Of a stretch of DNA of 64,000 nt, positions 28,336-35,307 are shown piece by piece. Each line of letters begins with the position of its first letter. Within the stretch, counting starts at the first letter, position 1. A program made the translations under genes and the position numbers. Source of the stretch: Methanoregula sp. (GTDB taxonomy: Archaea; Halobacteriota; Methanomicrobia; Methanomicrobiales; Methanospirillaceae); contig CP112999.1 in NCBI GenBank assembly GCA_026625165.1, positions 558,001 to 622,000 on the forward strand, read 5' to 3'. The notes below the pieces were generated by a model. The model was not told the DNA's origin and did no database searches. It saw nothing but the letters and a program-made list of their open reading frames with translations.

Positions 28336-28907
28336 TCATTAAAAAACCACCGTCTGAAGGGTCGTGATCTCATTTGTTAAACGAGAAATTAACCCCAAAC
28401 CAGCAGATCTGTGTTTGACCCGGAAAATATTATGCAGATAGTCAGGATCTGTGCATCCTGATACAATACTTACCAAGAAAACTCCTGTTTGCAAGAATTC
28501 TGGTCATGTATGCCATCAACTTGGGATTTTTTTATTTTCGGATAACCGGATTTCTCTTCAGATTCATATGCAATTTGTGATAAAGAATCTGGACCCTTTT
28601 CCATCCATTTAGGAAAAAGGGTTTTTCCTTGTTAGCAATAGAAACAGAAATCCATTTTATCTTATGCACAAAACAATAAATTCTCACATTTCGGGTATGT
28701 GAAAAATTCCGTATGCGATCAATTTTATTAGATAGATGGGATTGAACAACGGGAGTAACCTGCACAGCTTATACTGGGGCTTAATTCTCTTCTCGGATTT
28801 GTGAAAATTCTGATAATTCTCTTATTCCCCTCCGTATCGATTCCTTAAAAACAATCATGAAGATATTTTTTAAGGGATCATGGATTTACTATCTCCATAA
28901 AGATCTT

Positions 28908-28978
28908 GGGTTGAAATTATTTCTCTTTACTACTGGTGAATAGCGAGTGAGATATCCCTCGCGGTAGGTATTCAACCC
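28908..28978 (+). ncRNA. Candidate structured RNA or regulatory element
   Basis: Outer arms GGGTTGAA (28908-28915) and TTCAACCC (28971-28978) are perfectly complementary. Inside, GAATAGCGAG (28938-28947) can pair with CTCGC (28958-28962) plus TATTC (28969-28973), which overlaps the outer arm, so two folds compete. No open frame crosses it convincingly. RNA function is inference from complementarity alone. Confidence 0.3.
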
Positions 28979-29251
28979 GAATCATTGTGGGGATGTTATT
29001 GAGCATTTATTGGTGGAATGAGGGATCGTCTTATTATCATTTCATCAGATTGAGAGACAATTTTTATTAAATTTTGATTCTGGTTGGATTTTTTAACTGC
29101 ATGTTCTTCCTGTCTCGCGAGTCCATGATATTAAACAGGAATGGGTTATCGTAATATTTTGGATCGGAAAGGGATTGATAAAACCGGAAAGATCTCATTG
29201 CTTTATGAAAAAGATAGAGATGCCACACAATTGTCAGAATAACGCCTTTTG

Positions 29252-29273
29252 TGTATAGCATCATATGGTTTAT
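29252..29273 (-). repeat. Dispersed 22-bp motif, copy B
   Basis: Minus-strand reading begins ATAAACCATATGATGCTATA. It lies in the middle of the gene desert with no gene within about 1 kb, which argues against a simple promoter role for every copy. Confidence 0.55.
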
Positions 29274-30303
29274 ATGTACAAAATTGACGATTTCCAGAAC
29301 GATTTTTGAAAAATTTCACTCTAAATCAAATATTTTTTAATAATATCCCGAAAAATCCTGTCTATTCTTAAAAAAAACGTGATTAGGCCACTTTTTATTA
29401 TCTTACTTTTCAATGAAATAGAATTTTTTTGTTCTCGGGGTATCAAAAGAGGTTTGTGCGTCCTAATTATTAGATCTGAAAACTCCTTCCTATTAAGAGC
29501 GATTAACCTCATACACTCCACACGAAGCGATCCAACTTCTTCTCCCTGCCGCCACGGGAATTAAGGACGGTACTGGAAATGCTCTTCCATGCATCCAGAT
29601 TATTTTCATACACTCGTATTTTTTTTATGGGATTTGCCGCCTGGGGATAAGTTTAAGGCTCCCAATGGAATGTAAACGGGAGAAAATTACACTATTTCCG
29701 ACTTTCTCGTCGGTTTCAACCATGCTCATTAGGAATAATTTTTAAAAAAGTGTTTTAATAAAAAAATTCTTTTTGAAGGTTTTTCTCTTACATCTCCCAA
29801 GAAAACAAGGAATATATGATGAAATTTTCTTCCTGTTATTAACCCGGGGTAGGGGTACTTGGCCTAAGGAAATTCCGATTGTATTATCGCTTTTATTGAT
29901 ATGAGTTTGGCTCCGGAGAAAATCTCATTTTAATCAATATTTTTATAACATTTTTATCGGCTATCTCAACAGGAGGTTGTTGCCAAGCAGCAGGGGGATT
30001 TTTCAAAGACCCTCTCTCGTACAAAATAAAAAAGGATGGAAAAAAATATGGCTCGTTTTGGGATAATGGGTTGAGATGATGCCAAGAATACTGAACCTGG
30101 AGTTTTAATAAAACCAGTCCAGCCACAACATTTTGATAACAATAATGGTCCTTCCAATCCTCCCAATATTAAAATTCATAAACGAGATTGTTCTTCATTT
30201 TTTTAACAATCGTATCCAATGTCCTAATTATAAAAAATTCAATTTACCCAGAATCTTCCCATCGATATCTCTGGCATTTTCCGACGTGAAAAAAATCAGG
30301 GTA

Positions 30304-30379
30304 AAAACAGGGGTTTGCGGGCACGAAATAGAGTGGGATCGATGTTGGATATGGTCAAAAGGGAAAAAACCCCTGTTTT
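30304..30379. repeat. 13-bp perfect inverted repeat pair
   Basis: AAAACAGGGGTTT (30304-30316) and AAACCCCTGTTTT (30367-30379) are exact reverse complements 50 bases apart. This may be an RNA stem or the ends of a tiny decayed element. It lies about 110 bp left of the provirus boundary. Confidence 0.45.
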
Positions 30380-30416
30380 GTAATGCCCTTGGTTGGGTGA
30401 TTGTGTTTACATCCAA

Positions 30417-30431
30417 GCCGGTTTAACCGGC
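30417..30431. promoter_or_regulatory. 15-base perfect palindrome
   Basis: GCCGGTTTAACCGGC, symmetric about a single central T, 56 bp outside the left provirus repeat. Length and symmetry suit a dimeric DNA-binding protein. No gene is close enough to assign it. Confidence 0.35.
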
Positions 30432-30486
30432 CGACGAGCATGCGTAAAATATCACAGCCATTTACATGTTCCCTCGCTGTATTGGT

Positions 30487-30506
30487 TTTGTCGTCAAATG
30501 ACTATT
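30487..30506 (+). repeat. Left boundary repeat (candidate attL)
   Basis: TTTGTCGTCAAATGACTATT. It matches 39246-39265 at 18 of 20 positions; the only difference is TC versus CT in the middle. Just inside lies the palindrome TCGAG-AA-CTCGA (30509-30520), and the first proviral gene starts 50 bp further on. Confidence 0.65.
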
Positions 30507-30556
30507 GGTCGAGAACTCGATAAATTGCGCTTTTTTGGATGAGATGAGGTCGTAAA

Positions 30557-31093
30557 ATGGTCAAACGCGACGTTATCGTGTCGGAAGATGTGTACTGGGC
30601 GCTCGTAAACAGGAAATTTGCCGGCCAGTACCGCTCGATCGATGAGGTTCTCCGACCAGTGCTCGGGATGCAGCCAGGCAAACGACCACGACTGAAAAAA
30701 TACCTGCAGGAGCAAGAATACATGAAAGAAAAACAGTCAGATGGCGATATTGGGGAGGGGAAGTGCCCCGCTCCAGGATTCAGGCTTGCCACGAGAACAC
30801 GAAGGGGGGCGATTATTCTATCGCTTTTCCGGTTTATAGGGTTTCTCTCTGAGGCAATCTTTCAGAGGGGGGGTATCATGCCCGCTCCGGTAATCTGTCC
30901 GCACTGTCACACCGAGAATGTCCGGCGCCGTGAGAGTGTCGGAAAGGACGACCACGGTAAGGTCCTGTACAAATATCCGAAGGTCAAGCAGTGCCGGCAG
31001 TGCGGAGTTCAGATAGCTCGGGACCTGCCAGGCCGTGAGATCCCGCCGGACTATGTGGACGGCTGCCGCCAGGCTCACCTCGAGGTGTCGTGA
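30557..31093 (+). CDS. RHH-like regulator joined in frame to a zinc-ribbon protein
   Basis: 178 residues. Residues 1-40 (KRDVIVSEDVYWALVNRK, SIDEVLRPVLG) look like an antitoxin/ribbon-helix-helix DNA-binding module. Residues ~113-155 form a zinc ribbon (CPHCHTENVRR, then CRQCG). The join around residues 82-107 is poorly protein-like and contains a run of seven G (30867-30873), immediately followed by ATG 30878 with a good SD. Two overlapping genes or a slippage-dependent fusion are therefore possible. First gene of the provirus; SD GAGGT precedes ATG 30557. Confidence 0.55.
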   Translation: MVKRDVIVSEDVYWALVNRKFAGQYRSIDEVLRPVLGMQPGKRPRLKKYLQEQEYMKEKQSDGDIGEGKCPAPGFRLATRTRRGAIILSLFRFIGFLSEAIFQRGGIMPAPVICPHCHTENVRRRESVGKDDHGKVLYKYPKVKQCRQCGVQIARDLPGREIPPDYVDGCRQAHLEVS

Positions 31094-31248
31094 TGGTCAG
31101 AAAAAATTATTCTGAGATGACCCCCGAGGAGCGTGAGGAAAAAAGGCAATATCAGCGGGACTGGTACAAAAAGAACGGCCGGAAGAAAGGGGGCAAAAAA
31201 CCCGCTGCAGCCGCACCGACAGGGGGGGGGGCAGGTGCAACCCGCTAA
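31093..31248 (+). CDS. Small basic proviral protein
   Basis: 51 residues beginning MVRKNYSEMTPEEREEKR and continuing QYQRDWYKKNGRKKGGKK, then an Ala/Gly-rich tail. Highly charged and helical at the N-terminus; probably binds nucleic acid. The ATG overlaps the TGA of the previous gene (TGATG). Too short for routine gene finding. Family not recognised. Confidence 0.5.
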   Translation: MVRKNYSEMTPEEREEKRQYQRDWYKKNGRKKGGKKPAAAAPTGGGAGATR

Positions 31249-31381
31249 ATTGGAAATCAAGCGCCTGAGCGATGGTGTTGACCCGGGAGAGGCATTCTTT
31301 TACATCGCTGACAGCCTGCAGGTGATGAACGGGCACCTGAGACGGATCGCTGATGCGTGTGAAAAGGCCGGGGGGATGTGA
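31235..31381 (+). CDS. Small proviral protein, unknown
   Basis: 48 residues from GTG 31235, which directly follows a G-rich SD-like run. The sequence (LEIKRLSDGVDPGEAFFYIADS, then VMNGHLRRIADACEKAGGM) is predicted helical. It overlaps the previous gene by 14 bases and ends one base before the next ATG. Supported by packing of the genes rather than by homology. Confidence 0.4.
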   Translation: MQPAKLEIKRLSDGVDPGEAFFYIADSLQVMNGHLRRIADACEKAGGM

Positions 31382-31382
31382 G

Positions 31383-31550
31383 ATGCTCTGCCGGCATTGT
31401 CATTTTTACAAAAAACTGCATGCGAATCATTCCCGGGGTCACTGTACCGTGAAGTTCCATGCCGGGCAGCCGTCCGTGGTCGAGGGGAACGCGGCCGCAT
31501 GCCTGGACTGGTTCATGCGGCGCGTAGCCTGGATGTGGGGTGAGGCATGA
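31383..31550 (+). CDS. Small Cys/His-rich proviral protein
   Basis: 55 residues. MLCRHCHFYKKLHANHSRGHC provides Cys and His pairs spaced for one zinc ion, and a further Cys lies in AACLDWF. It probably binds zinc and possibly DNA. Its TGA overlaps the ATG of the next gene (ATGA). Confidence 0.5.
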   Translation: MLCRHCHFYKKLHANHSRGHCTVKFHAGQPSVVEGNAAACLDWFMRRVAWMWGEA

Positions 31551-31774
31551 CTTCCAAAGGGTATCGGTTTACGAACCGCCGGGTCCGGGATGAGCTAAGT
31601 AGGATCCTGAAGCGTGTCGCACCTGGTGATGTTGTGACAACGGAACGCCTCTGTGAGATCGTGAATATAAAGAACCGGAACCGGGATTTTTCCCGGCGCC
31701 GGATCGGGTCTCTCCTCAGGGAGCGCGAGGACCTGCATAGGGTCGGTGATGGTATATGGCAGGTGGTACGATGA
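31547..31774 (+). CDS. Winged-helix-like DNA-binding protein
   Basis: 75 residues. VRDELSRILKRVAPGDVVTTERLCEIV, then a basic recognition-helix-like RDFSRRRIGSLLRE and a wing-like DLHRVGDGIWQVV, fit a compact winged helix. It lies directly upstream of the TGTCCGGACA cluster, making it a candidate ligand for those sites. Fold assignment is by pattern only. Confidence 0.55.
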   Translation: MTSKGYRFTNRRVRDELSRILKRVAPGDVVTTERLCEIVNIKNRNRDFSRRRIGSLLREREDLHRVGDGIWQVVR

Positions 31775-31903
31775 TTGAGATATTCGAGTGCCCTGAACCC
31801 TTCATTCCCCTGGTGAGTGGTGGATCTCTCCAGATGGCCGGGGACTTTCGGTTATTGTGCATCCGGCAGCATTGTTCAAAATTTCCTTGTGAAAAGCTCA
31901 AAA

Positions 31904-32050
31904 TGTCCGGACAAACTTGTCCGGCTCCTCAGTCCGGACAGCACAATACTACTACTAGCTACGATCACTTGTCCGGACAGAGAGAGAGAGAGAGAGAGAG
32001 AGAAAACCATTGTCCGGACATCAATACCGGACAAAATTGTCCGGACAAAA
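31904..32050. promoter_or_regulatory. Cluster of TGTCCGGACA palindromes with AG microsatellite
   Basis: Perfect 10-bp palindromes TGTCCGGACA at 31904-31913, 31970-31979, 32011-32020 and 32039-32048; a one-mismatch copy at 31931-31940; half-sites at about 31918-31924 and 32026-32033. Between the second and third full sites lies a run of twelve AG units (31979-32002). The cluster lies directly upstream of the RHH-like gene at 32081. Operator array or iteron-type replication origin are the leading readings. Confidence 0.7.
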
Positions 32051-32080
32051 TGATATTGGGGTGGGTTTTTGCTCAATGAA

Positions 32081-32494
32081 ATGTGCTACATCCGCATCTC
32101 AACATGGGAAAAAAAATTAATTGAGAGGCATAAATTGAACGTCTCACGGTTATTCCGGAGAGCTCTTGCGGACAAAATCAAGGAAATGACACAGGAATAC
32201 CCCGACAAGGACGTTTACGCATATGCTGCAGCCTGGAATAAGGTATCCTCAGAGGTCTGTTCGATCCTCACGGAAGCTGATTTTGATGTCCTTCGCAAGT
32301 CTGATGAACGCAGGCTGGACCTGCAGCGGATGGTAGCTCCGTATCTTTCACCAAAAAGTCTTGAACATTTTGCAATTTTTCTCCAGGGAGCTAAGCTTTC
32401 CGATCATATTTTGGTCTCATTTTTCACATTTAATGAATCGCGCGCTGAAAAAAATGAAGCGGACGTATCCTCAAAACACTCAGCAAAGGCTTAA
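32081..32494 (+). CDS. RHH-like N-terminal regulator, proviral
   Basis: 137 residues from ATG 32081. The N-terminus MCYIRISTWEKKLIERHKLN then VSRLFRRALADKIKE has the strand-helix-helix layout of antitoxin/CopG-type ribbon-helix-helix proteins. The rest is helical and charged, without a known motif. It lies just after the palindrome cluster, a position suited to autoregulation. A TTG at 32069 is a less likely start. Confidence 0.6.
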   Translation: MCYIRISTWEKKLIERHKLNVSRLFRRALADKIKEMTQEYPDKDVYAYAAAWNKVSSEVCSILTEADFDVLRKSDERRLDLQRMVAPYLSPKSLEHFAIFLQGAKLSDHILVSFFTFNESRAEKNEADVSSKHSAKA

Positions 32495-32546
32495 TTTTTG
32501 ACCCTCTCACTCAAATTTTGACCGTGCACGTCCCGAAATCATGTGA

Positions 32547-32605
32547 AAAAACCTGAAAATGTAGGAAGAATTTACAGGTTTTTGTCACTTTTTTGTCGTT
32601 TTGTT
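32547..32605 (+). terminator. Putative terminator after the early genes
   Basis: AAAAACCTG (32547-32555) pairs with CAGGTTTTT (32575-32583) and is followed by further T runs. It lies between the end of the RHH-like gene and the promoter of the next unit. Confidence 0.45.
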
Positions 32606-32609
32606 CATC

Positions 32610-32676
32610 ATGTTCATTGAACATTATTGATTTTGTCAAACAGATTAATTTAATATACTTGACTTGACAATGTCAA
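32610..32676 (+). promoter_or_regulatory. Palindrome-flanked promoter of the middle/late genes
   Basis: Palindrome ATGTTCATTGAACAT (32610-32624), box A-like TTTAATATAC (about 32650-32659), then palindrome TTGACAATGTCAA (32664-32676), which overlaps the ATG at 32670. A half-site TTTGTCAAAC lies between. The downstream palindrome sits where a repressor would block initiation. Confidence 0.5.
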
Positions 32677-33239
32677 ATATGCCACAGGAACGCGGGGGAA
32701 CCCCCTCTTTTTTGGGACCGTCAAAAAAGAAAAAACACGTCTGTGAATATTGCGGAAGGGACGATTTTCAAAGCCGTCAAGCCTTGTCATATCATAGGTT
32801 AAACACTTGTGAAAATCGTCCGCTTGACATCAAGCCGAAACCTACAGCTCCCTCACAGGCAGCCGCGCAGGATCTCCGGGAGCCGGCTGCCCGGACCCTT
32901 GCGGATGTGATGAAACAGGCCGCGTTCCCGGTCTTGGCGCCCCCCCCGGAAGCGGCTGCAGCCGACCCGCCGAAACCGTCCACGTCGACACCTGCAGCAG
33001 CTCAGAAGCCCTCACCTGGTGAAATGGTCCCGGACCATGGGGAGCTGAGGGAACAGCAGCGATCGAAGGCTCACCCGGCACTCGTCTTCATCCTGCTGCT
33101 GCTGATCGGGATCCTTGCCCTGGTCATCCTTTTCTGGGATGTCATCGAGCGCGAAGGTAAGAAATTCCTGAAACGGTTCGACCCGCCCGCGCAGGAGGTG
33201 ACTGAAGATGGAGGAGAGCAGCAGCACTGGATCAACTGA
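32670..33239 (+). CDS. Zinc-finger membrane protein, proviral
   Basis: 189 residues. The N-terminus has a C2H2-like finger (HVCEYCGRDDFQSRQALSYHRLNTC) after a lysine run. A long Ala/Pro-rich, disordered middle (about residues 55-125) follows, then a transmembrane helix (ALVFILLLLIGILALVILF) and a charged tail. A DNA-binding head on a membrane anchor could link the viral genome to the membrane during assembly; that is inference. It overlaps the next gene by 32 bases. Confidence 0.65.
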   Translation: MSNMPQERGGTPSFLGPSKKKKHVCEYCGRDDFQSRQALSYHRLNTCENRPLDIKPKPTAPSQAAAQDLREPAARTLADVMKQAAFPVLAPPPEAAAADPPKPSTSTPAAAQKPSPGEMVPDHGELREQQRSKAHPALVFILLLLIGILALVILFWDVIEREGKKFLKRFDPPAQEVTEDGGEQQHWIN

Positions 33240-33645
33240 TGAAATCAGCTTTTTAGACGTCGGCTCGAAAGACGTCCCCCATGTAGAGGACCCGAACACA
33301 AAGAAGCTCCAGGCGCAGGTCATCCACAAGATCGAGCGGCAGCAGGTCGAGGAGCAGGTCCGGGAGGATCTCGGGGTCGATAAAACCGCGATCGCGCCCG
33401 TCCCCAAAGAGGTCCCCTGGCTCATCTTCAGGTTTGGCGCGAAGACCCTGCAGTGCGAGAAATTTAACCTGGACGACGATGAAGCAGCGGCCCTCGCCAA
33501 ACACTTCACCGTCCTGTGCGAAGCGCTGAAGATCAAGTCCTGGGTATGGTCCGCGATCATCATCCTCTTGGTCATCATCTCGAAGCTCGCACAATGCAAA
33601 GACGCGATCCTGAACTTCTTTAAGAAAAAGGAGACCACAGCATGA
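33208..33645 (+). CDS. Proviral protein with C-terminal membrane helix
   Basis: 145 residues. An acidic, coiled-coil-like N-terminal half (KKLQAQVIHKIERQQVEEQVREDLG), a compact middle (PWLIFRFGAKTLQCEKFNLDDDEAAALAKHF), then helix VWSAIIILLVIISKLA near the C-terminus and a basic KKKE tail. Probably a virion or assembly membrane protein. Its TGA overlaps the next small gene (ATGA). Confidence 0.6.
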   Translation: MEESSSTGSTDEISFLDVGSKDVPHVEDPNTKKLQAQVIHKIERQQVEEQVREDLGVDKTAIAPVPKEVPWLIFRFGAKTLQCEKFNLDDDEAAALAKHFTVLCEALKIKSWVWSAIIILLVIISKLAQCKDAILNFFKKKETTA

Positions 33646-33737
33646 CGCGACAGGACTGGGAAACGGTGATCATTTTGACAATTTGCGGGGCAATCATGTT
33701 TTTCATCCAATTCTGGTACAATGGGGGCTTCGCATGA
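33642..33737 (+). CDS. 31-residue membrane protein, proviral
   Basis: ATG 33642 to TGA 33737: MTRQDWETVIILTICGAIMF then FIQFWYNGGFA, a single hydrophobic helix. Both ends overlap the neighbours by ATGA, so translation would run straight from the previous gene into this one and on to the ATPase. Very small membrane proteins are usual in membrane-containing and filamentous viruses. Confidence 0.55.
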   Translation: MTRQDWETVIILTICGAIMFFIQFWYNGGFA

Positions 33738-34285
33738 AAATCAAATCCAACGACTGGCTCTTCATCACCGGCAAGGCGAACAGCGGAAAAACGCACTGGG
33801 TCCGCGCCCATGCGAAGGTGGTACCTGCAGGCCGGCTCTACATCCTCGATTTCAACCGGAACGATTACCAGGACATGAAGGCAGCCGCCAACGTCTGGGA
33901 CTACGAAGGCGGCGGGCAGGAAGAGTGTGAAGACTGCATCAACACAATCTACTCGATCGGCAACTGTTTCTCGGTCTTTGATGAAGCGGACAATTACTTC
34001 CGGAACAAGACCCCGAGCACGACGAGGTTCTGTACGACAGCCAGGAACAGGGGGATCGGCTCCATGGTCATCGGCAAGCGCCCCATGGCCGTGCACCCGG
34101 ACTACCGGACCAGGTTCAATTACCTGGTGCTCTTCCAGAACACCTCACCGGACGACATCGAACAGCTCGAGCGGTGGGCTGCGACCGGAGCGGGCAGCCT
34201 GGAGATCCTGCGGACCCTGGAACAGGGACAGCACATCATCGTGGATCTCGATCACGGGGTCATAAGCCCCGTCAAGCGGCTTTAA
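33734..34285 (+). CDS. FtsK/HerA-superfamily packaging or Zot-like assembly ATPase
   Basis: 183 residues from ATG 33734. Walker A GKANSGKT (13-20), Walker B FSVFDEAD (79-86) and a sensor-like TTARNRGIGSMVIGKRP (101-117) fit the small P-loop ATPases that package DNA in PRD1-lineage viruses and the Zot/pI ATPases of inoviruses. It has no membrane helix, unlike typical pI/Zot; the 31-residue membrane protein before it might supply one. The most diagnostic gene of the element. Confidence 0.8.
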   Translation: MKIKSNDWLFITGKANSGKTHWVRAHAKVVPAGRLYILDFNRNDYQDMKAAANVWDYEGGGQEECEDCINTIYSIGNCFSVFDEADNYFRNKTPSTTRFCTTARNRGIGSMVIGKRPMAVHPDYRTRFNYLVLFQNTSPDDIEQLERWAATGAGSLEILRTLEQGQHIIVDLDHGVISPVKRL

Positions 34286-34315
34286 TCCCCTTTTTTGTCA
34301 CGTTTTTGACGGTTT

Positions 34316-34368
34316 CTTGACATCTTCTCTTATATGTCAAGTACCAAATACCGCCGGTAATAGGGAGG
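34316..34368 (+). promoter_or_regulatory. Late promoter with inverted TTGACA/TGTCAA arms and SD
   Basis: CTTGACA (34316-34322) and TGTCAAG (34335-34341) are exact inverted arms bracketing a TTATAT element. They reuse the half-site of the promoter near 32664. An SD, AGGGAGG (34362-34368), lies eight bases before ATG 34377. Half-sites TTTGTCA and TTTGACG precede the arms. Confidence 0.5.
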
Positions 34369-34376
34369 CTCTCTCT

Positions 34377-34607
34377 ATGTCATTCAAACCAAAAGCTCTC
34401 GCTCAGGGTGCGGACCTCACGCACCCCCGGGCTACGCCCGGATGGATTCTGGGGGCAATCGTCGCGGTTGCCCTGATTTTCGCAGTGGTCTTCGTTGTGA
34501 AATGGGGTATTGTACAGCTCAAGAGCCGGGTCCCGGCCATGACATCGCTTTCCGGAGCGGTAACCGGCAACCAGGCCGGGATGAGTTCCGCGGGCTGGAT
34601 CTATTAA
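34377..34607 (+). CDS. 76-residue single-helix membrane protein, proviral
   Basis: N-terminal ~26 polar residues, a helix GWILGAIVAVALIFAVVFVV, then WGIVQLKSRVPAMTSLSG and a Gly/Ser-rich tail. It has the strongest SD of the element, its own promoter and the size of an inovirus-type coat protein, so it may be an abundant virion component. Alternatively it is an internal-membrane protein of an icosahedral virion. Function unproven. Confidence 0.65.
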   Translation: MSFKPKALAQGADLTHPRATPGWILGAIVAVALIFAVVFVVKWGIVQLKSRVPAMTSLSGAVTGNQAGMSSAGWIY

Positions 34608-34620
34608 GGAGTGATCAGAA

Positions 34621-34971
34621 ATGGCAGCAGCAGCCTTCAAAGGTACGGTCTCATTCCGTGGAATCTCGGGAACGCCCTACGTGGAAGCTCTCAGCTTCTC
34701 CGATGTGGCAAACGCATTTGCGACATTTGACTCTTCAGGCCTGTCTTTCATCAGCCTGCCCGAACCCGTGTATCTTGTCGATCTCGCAGAGGTCACCGGC
34801 GGGACGGACACCACCAAGACGAATCTCTGGGTGAACAACAAGGACACCGGCATCAAGTGGATCAACACCACGGTCCTGAACACGCTCAACAACAGGATCC
34901 CGCTTCCCATCCCGATCGGCAACCCGCAGACGCGGGGCGCCGTGATGGTCCAACTCAAGCAGCTTGCGTAA
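34621..34971 (+). CDS. Candidate structural protein, beta-rich
   Basis: 116 residues, no membrane segment or cysteine. Alternating polar/hydrophobic stretches (FKGTVSFRGISGTPYVEALS, YLVDLAEVTGGTDTT, GAVMVQLKQLA) suggest an all-beta fold. A near-perfect SD, GGAGTGATC, precedes the ATG, pointing to high expression. Position between membrane proteins fits a capsid or spike component. No family recognised. Confidence 0.55.
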   Translation: MAAAAFKGTVSFRGISGTPYVEALSFSDVANAFATFDSSGLSFISLPEPVYLVDLAEVTGGTDTTKTNLWVNNKDTGIKWINTTVLNTLNNRIPLPIPIGNPQTRGAVMVQLKQLA

Positions 34972-34986
34972 CCCGGCGGTGATCGT

Positions 34987-35304
34987 ATGATCCCGCCAGG
35001 ATACAAAGAAGTTGAAGAGTCTGACCCCTACACGATAACGGTGCCGGGGGAAAAACAATCCCTTTTTCCAGGGATCGATGAGTTCTGGGTCCTTTCGTAC
35101 GTGATCCGTGTCCGGAGCATGGGGACCGCCTCATACATCGCACTCGGCTCGATTAAAGCAGAGGAGTACCGGCTCACTGGTATTGGCCAGACATTTTCGT
35201 ATTCATGCAACCCCGGGGAACTCATCAATCTGTCAAAAAAATGGATTGTGAGCGATACTGCAGACGCCGTCATCGAAGTGATCGTCTCGGCCTACAAGAG
35301 GTAA
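34987..35304 (+). CDS. Candidate structural protein, beta-rich
   Basis: 105 residues (DPYTITVPGEKQSLFPGIDE, FWVLSYVIRVRSMGTASYIA, AVIEVIVSAYKR), predicted mostly beta strands. GGTGATC precedes the ATG as an SD. Similar in size and style to the preceding gene, possibly its partner in the virion. No family recognised. Confidence 0.5.
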   Translation: MIPPGYKEVEESDPYTITVPGEKQSLFPGIDEFWVLSYVIRVRSMGTASYIALGSIKAEEYRLTGIGQTFSYSCNPGELINLSKKWIVSDTADAVIEVIVSAYKR

Positions 35305-35307
35305 ATT

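Larger units (their letters stand above)
28243..30486. other. AT-rich gene desert left of the provirus
   Basis: About 2.2 kb with no reading frame I can support; the short frames present have no domain, SD or promoter logic. It contains two copies of the dispersed 22-bp motif (28314-28335, 29252-29273), a nested inverted-repeat structure (28908-28978), a 13-bp inverted repeat pair (30304-30316 with 30367-30379) and a 15-base palindrome (30417-30431). It could be a terminus region, decayed mobile DNA, or hold untranslated RNAs. Confidence 0.5.

Noticed and set aside
30133-30426. 97-residue frame in the gene desert
   Set aside because: No SD, no motif, composition like translated AT-rich spacer, and it runs through the 13-bp inverted repeats.
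31904-32050. CRISPR array
   Set aside because: Sites are 10-bp palindromes with irregular spacing from 15 to about 40 bp and no unique spacers of constant length.
31756-32079. 107-residue frame across the palindrome array
   Set aside because: The encoded peptide is largely a readout of the DNA repeats (SGQ and RERERE runs). The first 30 or so codons from ATG 31771 could still be a short gene, but nothing supports it.
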